A DNA stretch of 24,317 bases from Mesoaciditoga sp964503355. Lineage in GTDB: Bacteria; Thermotogota; Thermotogae; Mesoaciditogales; Mesoaciditogaceae. This document shows positions 1 to 6,003 of the stretch, piece after piece (the first letter of the stretch is position 1; the number at the start of each line of letters is the position of its first letter). The stretch spans positions 1 through 24,317 of the forward strand of contig CAZCZS010000019.1 of assembly GCA_964503355.1 (NCBI GenBank), read 5' to 3'. The notes under the pieces are model-generated. The model was not told the DNA's origin and made no database searches. It worked only from the letters and a program-made list of their open reading frames with translations. Both the position numbers and the translations under genes were made by a program.

Positions 1-891
1 GATCTTGAGAATATGAAAAAGCCGAAAGAGGTTATCTTTGGCGGAATAGGAGAACCGCTGACAAATCCGAATTTCAAAGAGATGGCTAAATTCGTTAAAT
101 CACATGGATACAAACTTTTACTTGAATCGAACGGATTTTTGATAGACGATGAAATGCTCGATTTTCTTTTCTCAATTTCGTTGGACGAATTCGTGTTCTC
201 CGCCGAACCTGGTGGCGTTGGACACGGTGCTTACTCATGGATTTTGAACCTCACGAAGAAGATATCCGAACGCATAGCGCGTGAAAAGCTTGGAAAACCG
301 GTGGTCACAATTCAAACGGTGCTTTCAACGAAAAACGTTCAAAACATAGAGCGTTTTTTCCAACAATTCGTGAACGCTGGCGCTTCGAGATTCATCTTAT
401 CAAACATAATACCAACCTCAGAAAAGGAGATATCGCTTCCTTTGTACTTGAAAGCAGATCCTTCAATGGAAAGTTACATCTCAAGAAAGATAACGGGTAA
501 AGTCAGCACAAATCTTCCCTACTTCGAATTGAAAACCGAAAGATATTGCAAATTCACCCAGAACAACTCCATCGTCGTACGCTGGGACGGAGAAGTTGCA
601 CCCTGTTACAGATTTCTCCATGACTACGAAGAGTACGTTTACGGAATGAAAAAAGAGATAAAAGCCGTCAGCTTCGGCAACGTCAACCAAACAAGCGTAT
701 CTGAGATATGGAAATCAGAGGATTTTTCTTACTTTCGTTTCAAGGTGAATCACGCCCTTTTTCCTTCGTGTACCGATTGTAGATTGAGAGATGGATGCGA
801 TTTTGTGAAAACTTCCGAATACGATTGCTGGGGAAATTCACCTTCGTGTGCGGATTGCCTATGGTGGAGAAATTTGGTGATATGTCCATGA
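1..891 (+). CDS. Radical SAM/SPASM protein, tungsten-cofactor oxidoreductase maturase type (5' truncated)
   Basis: The reading frame is open to base 1, so the ATG at 13 is internal and the N-terminal CxxxCxxC cluster motif lies outside the window. Visible are the radical-SAM GGE-type motif (GGIGEPL, about 15 residues in) and a cysteine-rich C-terminal SPASM-like region: YCKF, APCYRF, CTDCRLRDGC, then DCWGNSPSCADCLW and a final ICP. That DCWGN-PSCADCLW ending is what I remember from the radical SAM maturases encoded next to tungsten-dependent aldehyde:ferredoxin oxidoreductases (TIGR04317-like). The SPASM cysteines would bind auxiliary Fe-S clusters. The tungsten enzyme gene itself is not in view and would be expected just upstream. 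The gene ends at a hairpin terminator shared with groEL. Radical SAM/SPASM assignment is firm; the tungsten-enzyme role is inferred from the motif. Confidence 0.75.
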   Translation, partial: DLENMKKPKEVIFGGIGEPLTNPNFKEMAKFVKSHGYKLLLESNGFLIDDEMLDFLFSISLDEFVFSAEPGGVGHGAYSWILNLTKKISERIAREKLGKPVVTIQTVLSTKNVQNIERFFQQFVNAGASRFILSNIIPTSEKEISLPLYLKADPSMESYISRKITGKVSTNLPYFELKTERYCKFTQNNSIVVRWDGEVAPCYRFLHDYEEYVYGMKKEIKAVSFGNVNQTSVSEIWKSEDFSYFRFKVNHALFPSCTDCRLRDGCDFVKTSEYDCWGNSPSCADCLWWRNLVICP

Positions 892-907
892 ATTTTCTTT
901 AAAAGCC

Positions 908-936
908 AAAAAAGAGCGGCCTGTGGCCGCTCTTTT
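908..936. terminator. Bidirectional intrinsic terminator between convergent genes
   Basis: A perfect 12-bp stem AAAAGAGCGGCC (910-921) / GGCCGCTCTTTT (925-936) with loop TGT sits 18 bases after the radical SAM stop and 17 bases beyond the groEL stop on the other strand. Read on the minus strand the stem is followed by a run of six T (complement of 908-913), making it a strong terminator for groESL. On the plus strand the T run is only four. Confidence 0.9.
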
Positions 937-952
937 GTGATACGAATTTGAA

Positions 953-2572
953 TCAATATTCAGGCATTGGAGGGGTCGGCATTGGAGATTTTTCTTCCGG
1001 TTTCTCAACTATCGCAACATCGGTTGTAAGAAGCATTGCCGCGATCGATGCCGCGTTTTGAAGTGCACTCCTCGTTACCTTGGCTGGATCTATTATTCCG
1101 GCTTCAAACATATCAACGTATTCGTTGGTCAACGCGTTGTAACCGTAATATTTGTCGGAATTTTCAAGTATCTTGTTGATGATAACCGCTCCATCCACAC
1201 CGGCATTTTCACAGATCAGCGTAATTGGTACACGCAAAGCTTTACGTACGATGGAAGCACCTATTTTTTCTTCTCCCTCGAGTTTCTTTTCGAATTTTTC
1301 CAATTCTTTGGAAATTCTTAAAAGCGTTACTCCACCACCCGCGACGATTCCTTCTGCCACCGCAGCTTTAGTTGCACTGAGAGCGTCTTCTATTCTGTGC
1401 TTTTTCTCTTTGAGTTCCGTTTCTGTAGCCGCTCCAACTTTTATGACCGCAACTCCACCCGCGAGTTTGGCCATTCTTTCTTGAAGTGTTTCCTTTTCGT
1501 AATCGCTAGTGGTATTCTCTATTTGAACTTTAATCTGCGCGATTCTTTCTTTTATGTCTTCCGATTTTCCAGCGCCATCAACGATGAGTGTATCGTCTTT
1601 TCTTACCTTAACGCTCTTGGCTTTTCCAAGCATGTCGATGGTGGTATTCTCGAAATCAAGTCCGACCTCTTCGCTTATAACGGTTCCTCCCGTGAGAATC
1701 GCTATATCTTGAAGCATCGCTTTCCTTCTGTCACCAAAACCAGGAGCTTTAACGGCAACCGTGTTAAGTGTGCCTTTCAATTTGTTGAGAACCAACGTTG
1801 TCAAGGCTTCACCTTCAACATCCTCGGCTATGATGAGGAGAGGCTTTCCAGTTTGAGCGACTTTTTCAAGTATTGGGATTATGGGTTTGATGGCACTTAT
1901 CTTCTTATCCGTTATGAGTATGTAAGGCTCAGAAAGAACGGCTTCCATCTTTTCCGCATCCGTCACGAAATACGGAGAGATATAACCCCTATCGAATTGC
2001 ATTCCTTCGGTGAAGTCAACGTATGTTTCCATCGTCTTGGAATCTTCGACGGTGATAACGCCATCTTCTCCAACTTTATCCATAGCTTCAGCTATGAGTT
2101 TTCCAACTTCGTCGCTGTTCGCACTTATCGATGCGACATGCTCGATGTCTTCTTTTCCTTGGAGTTTTTTGCTGAGTTTTTTGATCTCTTCGACCGCTTT
2201 CTCGGTTGCCTTGCTTATACCTGAGCGCATGATCATGGGATTCGCACCAGCGGTGATGTTTTTCAACCCTTCTTTGATCATGGCTTCAGCGAGAACCGTA
2301 GCTGTTGTCGTTCCATCACCGGCAACATCGTTGGTCTTAGTGGCAACCTCCTTTACGAGTTGCGCACCGAGATTCTCAAATTTATCCTCAAGTTCTATCT
2401 CTTTGGCTATCGAAACTCCGTCATTCGTTATCGTTGGAGAACCGAAACTCTTCTCAAGAACAACGTTTTTTCCCTTAGGACCAAGTGTGATCTTTACCGC
2501 GCTTGCAAGTTTTTCAACACCTTTAAGAAGTGATTGTCTCGCTTCTTCATCGAATTTTAAGAGCTTTGGCAT
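953..2572 (-). CDS. groEL: Chaperonin GroEL (Hsp60)
   Basis: A 539-residue, full-length type I chaperonin subunit that forms the cytosolic double-ring folding chamber with GroES and ATP. The N-terminal equatorial domain has KITLGPKGKNV and the ATP/Mg motif VAGDGTTTATV. The apical domain region reads KISAIKPIIPILE...LLIIAEDVEGEAL...VKAPGFGDRRK. The returning equatorial domain has RIEDALSATKAAVAEGIVAGGG, containing the catalytic Asp. The C-terminus is odd: instead of the usual Gly-Gly-Met repeats it ends MPTPPMPEY. The ATG at 2570-2572 is preceded by AAGGAGGGG. It lies 16 bp downstream of groES, is co-transcribed from the CIRCE-controlled promoter, and ends at the terminator at 908-936. Confidence 0.98.
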   Translation of the reverse strand: MPKLLKFDEEARQSLLKGVEKLASAVKITLGPKGKNVVLEKSFGSPTITNDGVSIAKEIELEDKFENLGAQLVKEVATKTNDVAGDGTTTATVLAEAMIKEGLKNITAGANPMIMRSGISKATEKAVEEIKKLSKKLQGKEDIEHVASISANSDEVGKLIAEAMDKVGEDGVITVEDSKTMETYVDFTEGMQFDRGYISPYFVTDAEKMEAVLSEPYILITDKKISAIKPIIPILEKVAQTGKPLLIIAEDVEGEALTTLVLNKLKGTLNTVAVKAPGFGDRRKAMLQDIAILTGGTVISEEVGLDFENTTIDMLGKAKSVKVRKDDTLIVDGAGKSEDIKERIAQIKVQIENTTSDYEKETLQERMAKLAGGVAVIKVGAATETELKEKKHRIEDALSATKAAVAEGIVAGGGVTLLRISKELEKFEKKLEGEEKIGASIVRKALRVPITLICENAGVDGAVIINKILENSDKYYGYNALTNEYVDMFEAGIIDPAKVTRSALQNAASIAAMLLTTDVAIVEKPEEKSPMPTPPMPEY

Positions 2573-2588
2573 CTTCTTCCCCTCCTTT

Positions 2589-2855
2589 TTACTCCTCTAT
2601 TTTTGCGAGGATATCGCTCCAATCGATAAGGATGTAATCCTCATCGTCGATTTTTATCTCGTTTCCAGAATACTTCGCGAATATCACTTTGTCTCCAACT
2701 TTTACCGTTATCTCATCACTGTTGCCTATTTCGATTACCTCAGCCTTTTGAGATTTTTCCTTAGCCTTTTCAGGAAGCACTATGCCTCCCGCTGATTTTA
2801 ATTCTTCTTTGATTGGCTTTATCAAAAGCCTTTCGCCTATTGGTTTTATTCTCAT
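2589..2855 (-). CDS. groES: Co-chaperonin GroES (Hsp10)
   Basis: An 88-residue GroES subunit; seven form the lid of the GroEL chamber. It begins MRIKPIGERLLIKP, carries the mobile loop KSAGGIVLPEKAKEKS that contacts GroEL, and ends with the family's YILIDWSDILA-type strand. I chose the ATG at 2853-2855 because GGGAGG (2865-2870 complement) sits nine bases upstream and homology starts there. A longer frame up to 2885 would run through the CIRCE operator and is rejected. First gene of the groES-groEL operon, with HrcA-type control implied by the CIRCE element. Confidence 0.97.
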   Translation of the reverse strand: MRIKPIGERLLIKPIKEELKSAGGIVLPEKAKEKSQKAEVIEIGNSDEITVKVGDKVIFAKYSGNEIKIDDEDYILIDWSDILAKIEE

Positions 2856-2878
2856 CTTCGAAGCCTCCCTTCTATTTT

Positions 2879-2905
2879 TTAGCACTCAAACCTCTTGTCT
2901 GCTAA
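2879..2905 (-). promoter_or_regulatory. CIRCE operator (HrcA-binding inverted repeat) of groESL
   Basis: On the plus strand this reads TTAGCACTC, nine bases, then GTCTGCTAA. The consensus CIRCE is TTAGCACTC-N9-GAGTGCTAA, so the left half is 9/9, the right half 7/9 and the spacer is exactly nine. It lies between the predicted promoter and the groES ribosome site, overlapping the expected transcription start, as is usual for HrcA repression of chaperonin operons. hrcA itself is not in this window. Confidence 0.9.
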
Positions 2906-2907
2906 TT

Positions 2908-2936
2908 ATGTTAGCGCACTCACACCCATTTTTCAA
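2908..2936 (-). promoter_or_regulatory. Predicted housekeeping promoter of groESL
   Basis: Reading the minus strand, -35 TTGAAA (2931-2936) and -10 TAACAT (2908-2913) are separated by 17 bp. The -35 matches 5/6 and the -10 4/6 of the sigma-70 consensus. The predicted start, about seven bases on, falls at the edge of the CIRCE element. Placed by eye, not by experiment. Confidence 0.6.
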
Positions 2937-3039
2937 AATCTCAAAAACGGCGATTATTTGCAGATATTATCTATTATACATAATTATCCAAAAATATACA
3001 TATTTTTCTCTTTATATCTCCTGTTTTCTCTGGTTTTGA

Positions 3040-3101
3040 GTTTTCAACAATCAAAAAAGCTATATTTCATCGTGTTTTGATGTAGTTTTCAACACTTTCA
3101 A
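3040..3101 (+). repeat. 62-bp direct repeat, copy A
   Basis: Ungapped alignment with 3303-3364 gives 53 identities in 62. Both copies begin with a GTTTTCAACA box, contain TTTCATCG and TTTGAT, and carry a second box 45 bp after the first, followed by CTTTCAA. The duplication therefore includes box spacing, not just isolated boxes. Confidence 0.85.
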
Positions 3102-3302
3102 AAAAGTTTTCAACAACGAATTGTTGAAAACTCTCCAAAACCGTATGAAATAAGAAAAAAATGACTGTTGAAAACTTTTTAGTCAAAAAAATCCTTATTT
3201 TACAAGGCTTTAGAACACTTTTTTGTGGAAAATCGGAAAAGTTTTCAACACTTTCAACTGTTGAAAAAGTTGATATTGAGGTTTTCAACAACTTTTCAAC
3301 AA

Positions 3303-3364
3303 GTTTTCAACAGTCAAAAAATTCAGTTTTCATCGGGCTTTGATATAGTTTTCAACACTTTCAA
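3303..3364 (+). repeat. 62-bp direct repeat, copy B
   Basis: Second copy of the unit at 3040-3101 (53/62 identical). This copy is the one next to the trinucleotide tract, and its final box is followed by a further tandem CTTTCAACA. Confidence 0.85.
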
Positions 3365-3367
3365 CAG

Positions 3368-3414
3368 TACCTACTACTACTAAAGATATATAATACTAAT
3401 AATAGTAATAGTAG
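3368..3414. repeat. TAC/TAA/TAG trinucleotide tract (DnaA-trio-like, candidate unwinding element)
   Basis: After the last box the plus strand reads TAC, C, TAC TAC TAC TAA, then AGATATA, then eight triplets TAA TAC TAA TAA TAG TAA TAG TAG (3391-3414). On the lower strand, moving away from the boxes, this starts 3'-GAT-GAT-GAT-GAT-5', which is the DnaA-trio motif described for bacterial basal unwinding systems. The second half carries the complementary TAG form, so the tract is an imperfect palindrome. It is almost free of G and C between 3381 and 3404. A TATAAT at 3389-3394 lacks a matching -35. Confidence 0.65.
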
Positions 3415-3496
3415 CAACATCGAAAAAAGTCAAAAAAATCTCCACACAACTTTCAAAACCAAAATGACACTATAAGAGATAAGAGGAGGAAAAAAG

Positions 3497-4123
3497 ATGA
3501 TATACGCCATAGGTGACATTCATGGATGTAAAAAACCACTCGTTGAACTCGTAAACAACGTTCCTTTGAAAGAGGAAGACACCATGGTCTTCTTGGGTGA
3601 TTACATAGACAGAGGCCCAGATTCAAAAGGAGTTATAGACTTCTTGATAGATTTCTCAAAAAAACACTCCAAAACGATCTTCATAAAAGGAAATCATGAA
3701 TGGATGTTTCACCAGTTTTACACGTACAGAGATCCCGATTCCTGGCAATTATGGGAATACAACGGTGCGAGAAGAACTATAGAAAGTTACGGGGACATAG
3801 ACAACATTCCAGATGAACATTTGAAATTCATAGAAAACACGAAACTATATCACATGGAAGAAAATTTTCTTTTCGTCCATGGTGGAATAAAGCCAAATGT
3901 AAAGATGGAAGATCAAAGGGAGGAAGATATCCTGTGGATAAGGGACGAATTCATAAGTTCTCATGAGCCTCTTAAAGGGTATGTTGTGGTCTTTGGACAC
4001 ACTCCCATGGAAGAAGTCCTCATCCAAAATGATAAAATCGGTGTTGACACCGGTTGTGTTTACGGTGGAAAATTGAGTTGCATCAGGTTACAAGACAAAA
4101 AAATCTTTCAAGTGAGGTGCTGA
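3497..4123 (+). CDS. PPP-family metallophosphoesterase (Ser/Thr protein phosphatase-like)
   Basis: A 208-residue single-domain calcineurin-like phosphatase with the full PPP signature: GDIHG (6-10), GDYIDRG (34-40), GNHEW (65-69), then VHGG and GHTP near the C-terminus. These supply the Asp, His and Asn ligands of a two-metal centre. Size and motifs match small bacterial PPP enzymes of the lambda-phosphatase/PrpA kind, which remove phosphate from proteins; some relatives act on diadenosine polyphosphates, so the substrate is open. Cytosolic: no signal peptide or membrane segment. The ribosome site AGAGGAGG (3483-3490) is six bases before the ATG. First gene of a 13-gene plus-strand run; its stop overlaps the coaD start (TGATG). 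Confidence 0.93.
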   Translation: MIYAIGDIHGCKKPLVELVNNVPLKEEDTMVFLGDYIDRGPDSKGVIDFLIDFSKKHSKTIFIKGNHEWMFHQFYTYRDPDSWQLWEYNGARRTIESYGDIDNIPDEHLKFIENTKLYHMEENFLFVHGGIKPNVKMEDQREEDILWIRDEFISSHEPLKGYVVVFGHTPMEEVLIQNDKIGVDTGCVYGGKLSCIRLQDKKIFQVRC

Positions 4124-4602
4124 TGTTGAAAGCAATATATCCGGGAACGTTCGATCCCGTAACTTACGGTCACTTGGATATAATAAAAAGGGCGGCGAAG
4201 ATATTCAGAGAAGTTACGGTAGTGGTGATGAACAATCCAAGAAAGAAACCGCTTTTCAATTTGGATGAAAGGTTAAAAATGTTGAAGGAGACCGTGAAAG
4301 ATATAGAAAACGTAAAAGTCGACAGTCATTCCGGTTTGTTGGTTCAATACGTCGAAGAACATTCGGCTAAAGTGGTAATTCGTGGATTGAGAGCGTTGGA
4401 AGATTTCGAATACGAATTCGAAATGGCGTTGGCCAACAGAGAAATGTATCCGGAATTGGAAAACGTATATCTCATGACGGATTTGAAATATCTTTTCGTC
4501 TCATCTTCAATGGTAAAAGAAATAGCTCAATTCAAAGGAGAATTGAAAAAATGGGTTCCACCAATTGTGGAAAAAAATCTGATGGAAAAATTCCAACGGT
4601 AA
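4123..4602 (+). CDS. coaD: Phosphopantetheine adenylyltransferase
   Basis: A 159-residue enzyme catalysing the fourth step of coenzyme A synthesis: 4'-phosphopantetheine + ATP gives dephospho-CoA + pyrophosphate. The nucleotidyltransferase motif TFDPVTYGH (9-17) with its conserved His, the IRGLRALEDFEYE segment and the C-terminal VSSSMVKE (ISSTxVRE-type) are all in place. Length matches the family (about 160). The start at 4123 overlaps the preceding stop as TGATG and has AGGTG just upstream; an earlier in-frame start at 4054 would put 23 non-homologous residues in front and is rejected. The 3' end overlaps ddl by 52 bases. Confidence 0.97.
   Translation: MLKAIYPGTFDPVTYGHLDIIKRAAKIFREVTVVVMNNPRKKPLFNLDERLKMLKETVKDIENVKVDSHSGLLVQYVEEHSAKVVIRGLRALEDFEYEFEMALANREMYPELENVYLMTDLKYLFVSSSMVKEIAQFKGELKKWVPPIVEKNLMEKFQR
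4534..4540 (+). promoter_or_regulatory. Ribosome binding site that fixes the ddl start inside coaD
   Basis: AAAGGAG lies ten bases before the ATG at 4551, within the coaD coding sequence. It supports the 52-base overlap rather than an upstream-truncated ddl. Confidence 0.65.
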
Positions 4603-5447
4603 CCATACTCTGCGGAGGAAGTTCTCCAGAACGACAAATATCCATTCTGAGCGGTAAAAACGTTCAAAAGATACTGAAAGATAAAGGTGTGGAAACGGAA
4701 CTTTTCATTTGGAGTGGAGACTTTGAAGAGCTAAAAAAGGTGCATTCTCCGTGTTTCATCGCCCTCCACGGTTCACCTGGCGAAGATGGAAGTGTTCAGC
4801 GATACTTCGAAGAACGGGGAATAAAATACACGGGATCGGATCCGAGCGCGTGCGAACTGAGCTTCGATAAGATATCGACGAAAGAATTCTTTTTGAAGAA
4901 CGATTTAAAAACTCCCAAATGGTGGAAGAAATGTGAGAAAGTTCCCTGCCTTTTAAAGCCAAGATTTGGTGGTTCAAGTTTGGGAGTGAAGTTGTTTTTC
5001 ACGAAAAGGGAATGTTCAAACGTGAAAGCGAACGAGGAGATCTTCTTCGAAGAATACGTGGATGGCAGAGAGATAAGCATATCCGTGGTGGAAATTGCGG
5101 GAAAAGTAAAGGTGCTTCCGATTTTGGAGATAATACCATCGAACACCTTTTACGATTACGAATCTAAGTACAAGAAAGGCGGGGCAAAACTCATAGCGCC
5201 CGCCCCTCTTTGCAAAGATGAAATGGAAAGCATATCAAACATGGCAAGAAAGATATACCATCGATTGGGTCTCAGAGATTTTGCAAGAATTGATGGTATA
5301 ATTTCAAAGAATGGAGTTTACTTTTTAGAGGTGAATTCCATTCCGGGGATGACGGTTTTCAGCGATCTTCCAGCATCTGCCAAAGCTGGAGGGGTTTTTA
5401 TGGGTGAAATCATCTTGAATGCGCTGGCATCCTCTTTACGGAGGTGA
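4551..5447 (+). CDS. ddl: D-alanine--D-alanine ligase
   Basis: A 298-residue ATP-grasp ligase making D-Ala-D-Ala for peptidoglycan cross-linking, in the cytosol. Evidence: N-terminal CGGSSPERQIS (21-31; family pattern GGxSxEReIS), ALHGSPGEDG, the KPRFGGSSLGV segment of the ATP-grasp fold, EEYVDGREISISVV, and the C-terminal EVNSIPGMT metal/substrate motif. Total length is normal for Ddl. The first 14 or so residues, encoded in the overlap with coaD, precede the usual family start, but AAAGGAG at 4534-4540 supports the ATG at 4551 and no later ATG or GTG precedes the conserved region. Its last codons (CGG AGG TGA) form the hslV ribosome site. Confidence 0.95.
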   Translation: MGSTNCGKKSDGKIPTVTILCGGSSPERQISILSGKNVQKILKDKGVETELFIWSGDFEELKKVHSPCFIALHGSPGEDGSVQRYFEERGIKYTGSDPSACELSFDKISTKEFFLKNDLKTPKWWKKCEKVPCLLKPRFGGSSLGVKLFFTKRECSNVKANEEIFFEEYVDGREISISVVEIAGKVKVLPILEIIPSNTFYDYESKYKKGGAKLIAPAPLCKDEMESISNMARKIYHRLGLRDFARIDGIISKNGVYFLEVNSIPGMTVFSDLPASAKAGGVFMGEIILNALASSLRR

Positions 5448-5450
5448 AAT

Positions 5451-6002
5451 ATGGAATTTTTAGGAACCACGATAGTGGTAGTTAAAAGAGACGGAAAAAC
5501 CGTAATGGCCGGAGATGGACAGGTTACGCTAGGCCAAACAGTGATGAAAGCCACGGCCAAAAAGGTAAGAAAGCTTGGAAACGGTAAAGTTATAACTGGA
5601 TTTGCCGGTTCTGTGGCGGATGCCTTCACGTTGTTCGATAGATTTGAGTCGAAATTAAGGGAATCGAATGGCCTTTTGAAAAAAGCGGCGGTGGAACTCG
5701 CAAAAGATTGGAGAACCGATCGTGTTTTGAGAAGGCTGGAAGCACTTTTGATGGTCGCAGACAGTGAGGATATATTTTTGATCTCTGGAAATGGAGAGAT
5801 AATAGAGCCGGACGAACCGATAATGGCAATCGGTTCGGGAGGATCTTACGCCTTGGCGGCCGCACGCGCTTTGTATCGAAACACGCAAATGGACGCGCGT
5901 GAAATAGCCGTTAAAGCGATGGAAATAGCGAGTGAAATCTGCATATACACCAACTCGAACATAACGGTTGAAGAGATTGAGGAAGATCAAGGAGGCGCTT
6001 AA
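5451..6002 (+). CDS. hslV: ATP-dependent protease HslUV, peptidase subunit HslV (ClpQ)
   Basis: A 183-residue threonine protease; two hexamers form the cytosolic core that degrades proteins unfolded by HslU. The catalytic Thr is in GTTIVVV near the N-terminus, so a five-residue pro-segment (MEFLG) must be removed to expose it, unlike enterobacterial HslV where only Met is lost but like the Thermotoga enzyme as I recall it. Other family blocks: MAGDGQVTLG, VRKLGNGKVITGFAGSVADA, LAKDWRTDRVLRRLEA, IGSGGSYALAAARAL, and EICIYTN near the end. The ribosome site GGAGGTGA overlaps the ddl stop. It ends one base before hslU. Confidence 0.98.
   Translation: MEFLGTTIVVVKRDGKTVMAGDGQVTLGQTVMKATAKKVRKLGNGKVITGFAGSVADAFTLFDRFESKLRESNGLLKKAAVELAKDWRTDRVLRRLEALLMVADSEDIFLISGNGEIIEPDEPIMAIGSGGSYALAAARALYRNTQMDAREIAVKAMEIASEICIYTNSNITVEEIEEDQGGA
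5989..5995 (+). promoter_or_regulatory. Ribosome binding site selecting a TTG start for hslU
   Basis: AAGGAGG eight bases before TTG 6004-6006. It sits inside the last codons of hslV and argues against the earlier in-frame TTG at 5968, which would lie within hslV and have no such site. Confidence 0.75.
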
Positions 6003-6003
6003 A

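Larger units (their letters stand above)
3040..3367. repeat. Array of GTTTTCAACA boxes (DnaA-box-like or iteron-like)
   Basis: Exact GTTTTCAACA occurs on the plus strand at 3040, 3085, 3106, 3241, 3281, 3303 and 3348 (first bases), and on the minus strand at 3122-3131 and 3166-3175. Near-copies are CTTTTCAACA (3292-3301), TTTTTCAACA (3259-3268, minus) and CTTTCAACA (3358-3366). TTTTCCACA lies at 3224-3232 (minus). The boxes at 3281, 3292 and 3303 are spaced 11 bp, about one helical turn. Boxes at 3106 and 3122 form a perfect 11-bp inverted repeat around CGAA. Plausible ligands are DnaA or another protein with a short site; the sequence alone does not decide. Confidence 0.9.
2937..3496. other. 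Long AT-rich divergent intergenic region; candidate replication origin (oriC)
   Basis: No convincing gene is present between the groES promoter and the phosphatase start; the short open frames here run through repeats and have no family features. The region holds an AT-rich left part (2937-3039), an array of GTTTTCAACA-type boxes (3040-3367), a trinucleotide-repeat tract (3368-3414) and an A-rich tail leading to the ribosome site AGAGGAGG. TTTTCAACA matches the bacterial DnaA box TTATCCACA at 7/9, and one TTTTCCACA (3224-3232, minus strand) at 8/9. Array plus trio-like tract between divergent operons is the architecture expected of a bacterial origin. dnaA is not in the window, so this remains an inference. 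Confidence 0.55.

Noticed and set aside
13..15. ATG as the start of the radical SAM gene
   Set aside because: The frame is open to base 1 and the family needs an N-terminal CxxxCxxC region, so the true start is upstream of the window.
1397..2795. Long plus-strand open frames opposite groEL and groES
   Set aside because: Antisense shadows of highly conserved chaperonin genes; Phe/Ser-rich translations with no family features.
3067..3343. Short open frames on both strands inside the box array
   Set aside because: They consist of translated TTTTCAACA repeats and lack a ribosome site.
3040..3367. CRISPR array
   Set aside because: The repeat unit is only about 10 bp, occurs on both strands and has irregular spacing; no cas genes nearby.
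3367..3378. Thermotoga maritima-type 12-mer DnaA box
   Set aside because: Only 8 of 12 positions fit the 12-mer as I remember it, and the match falls within the triplet tract; not used as evidence.
3471..3476. TATAAG as the -10 of the phosphatase operon promoter
   Set aside because: No -35 at a sensible distance, and the start would fall in the ribosome site. The promoter of the long plus-strand run was not located.
5968..6003. Upstream TTG start for hslU inside hslV
   Set aside because: No ribosome site there; AAGGAGG fits TTG 6004 and family length.
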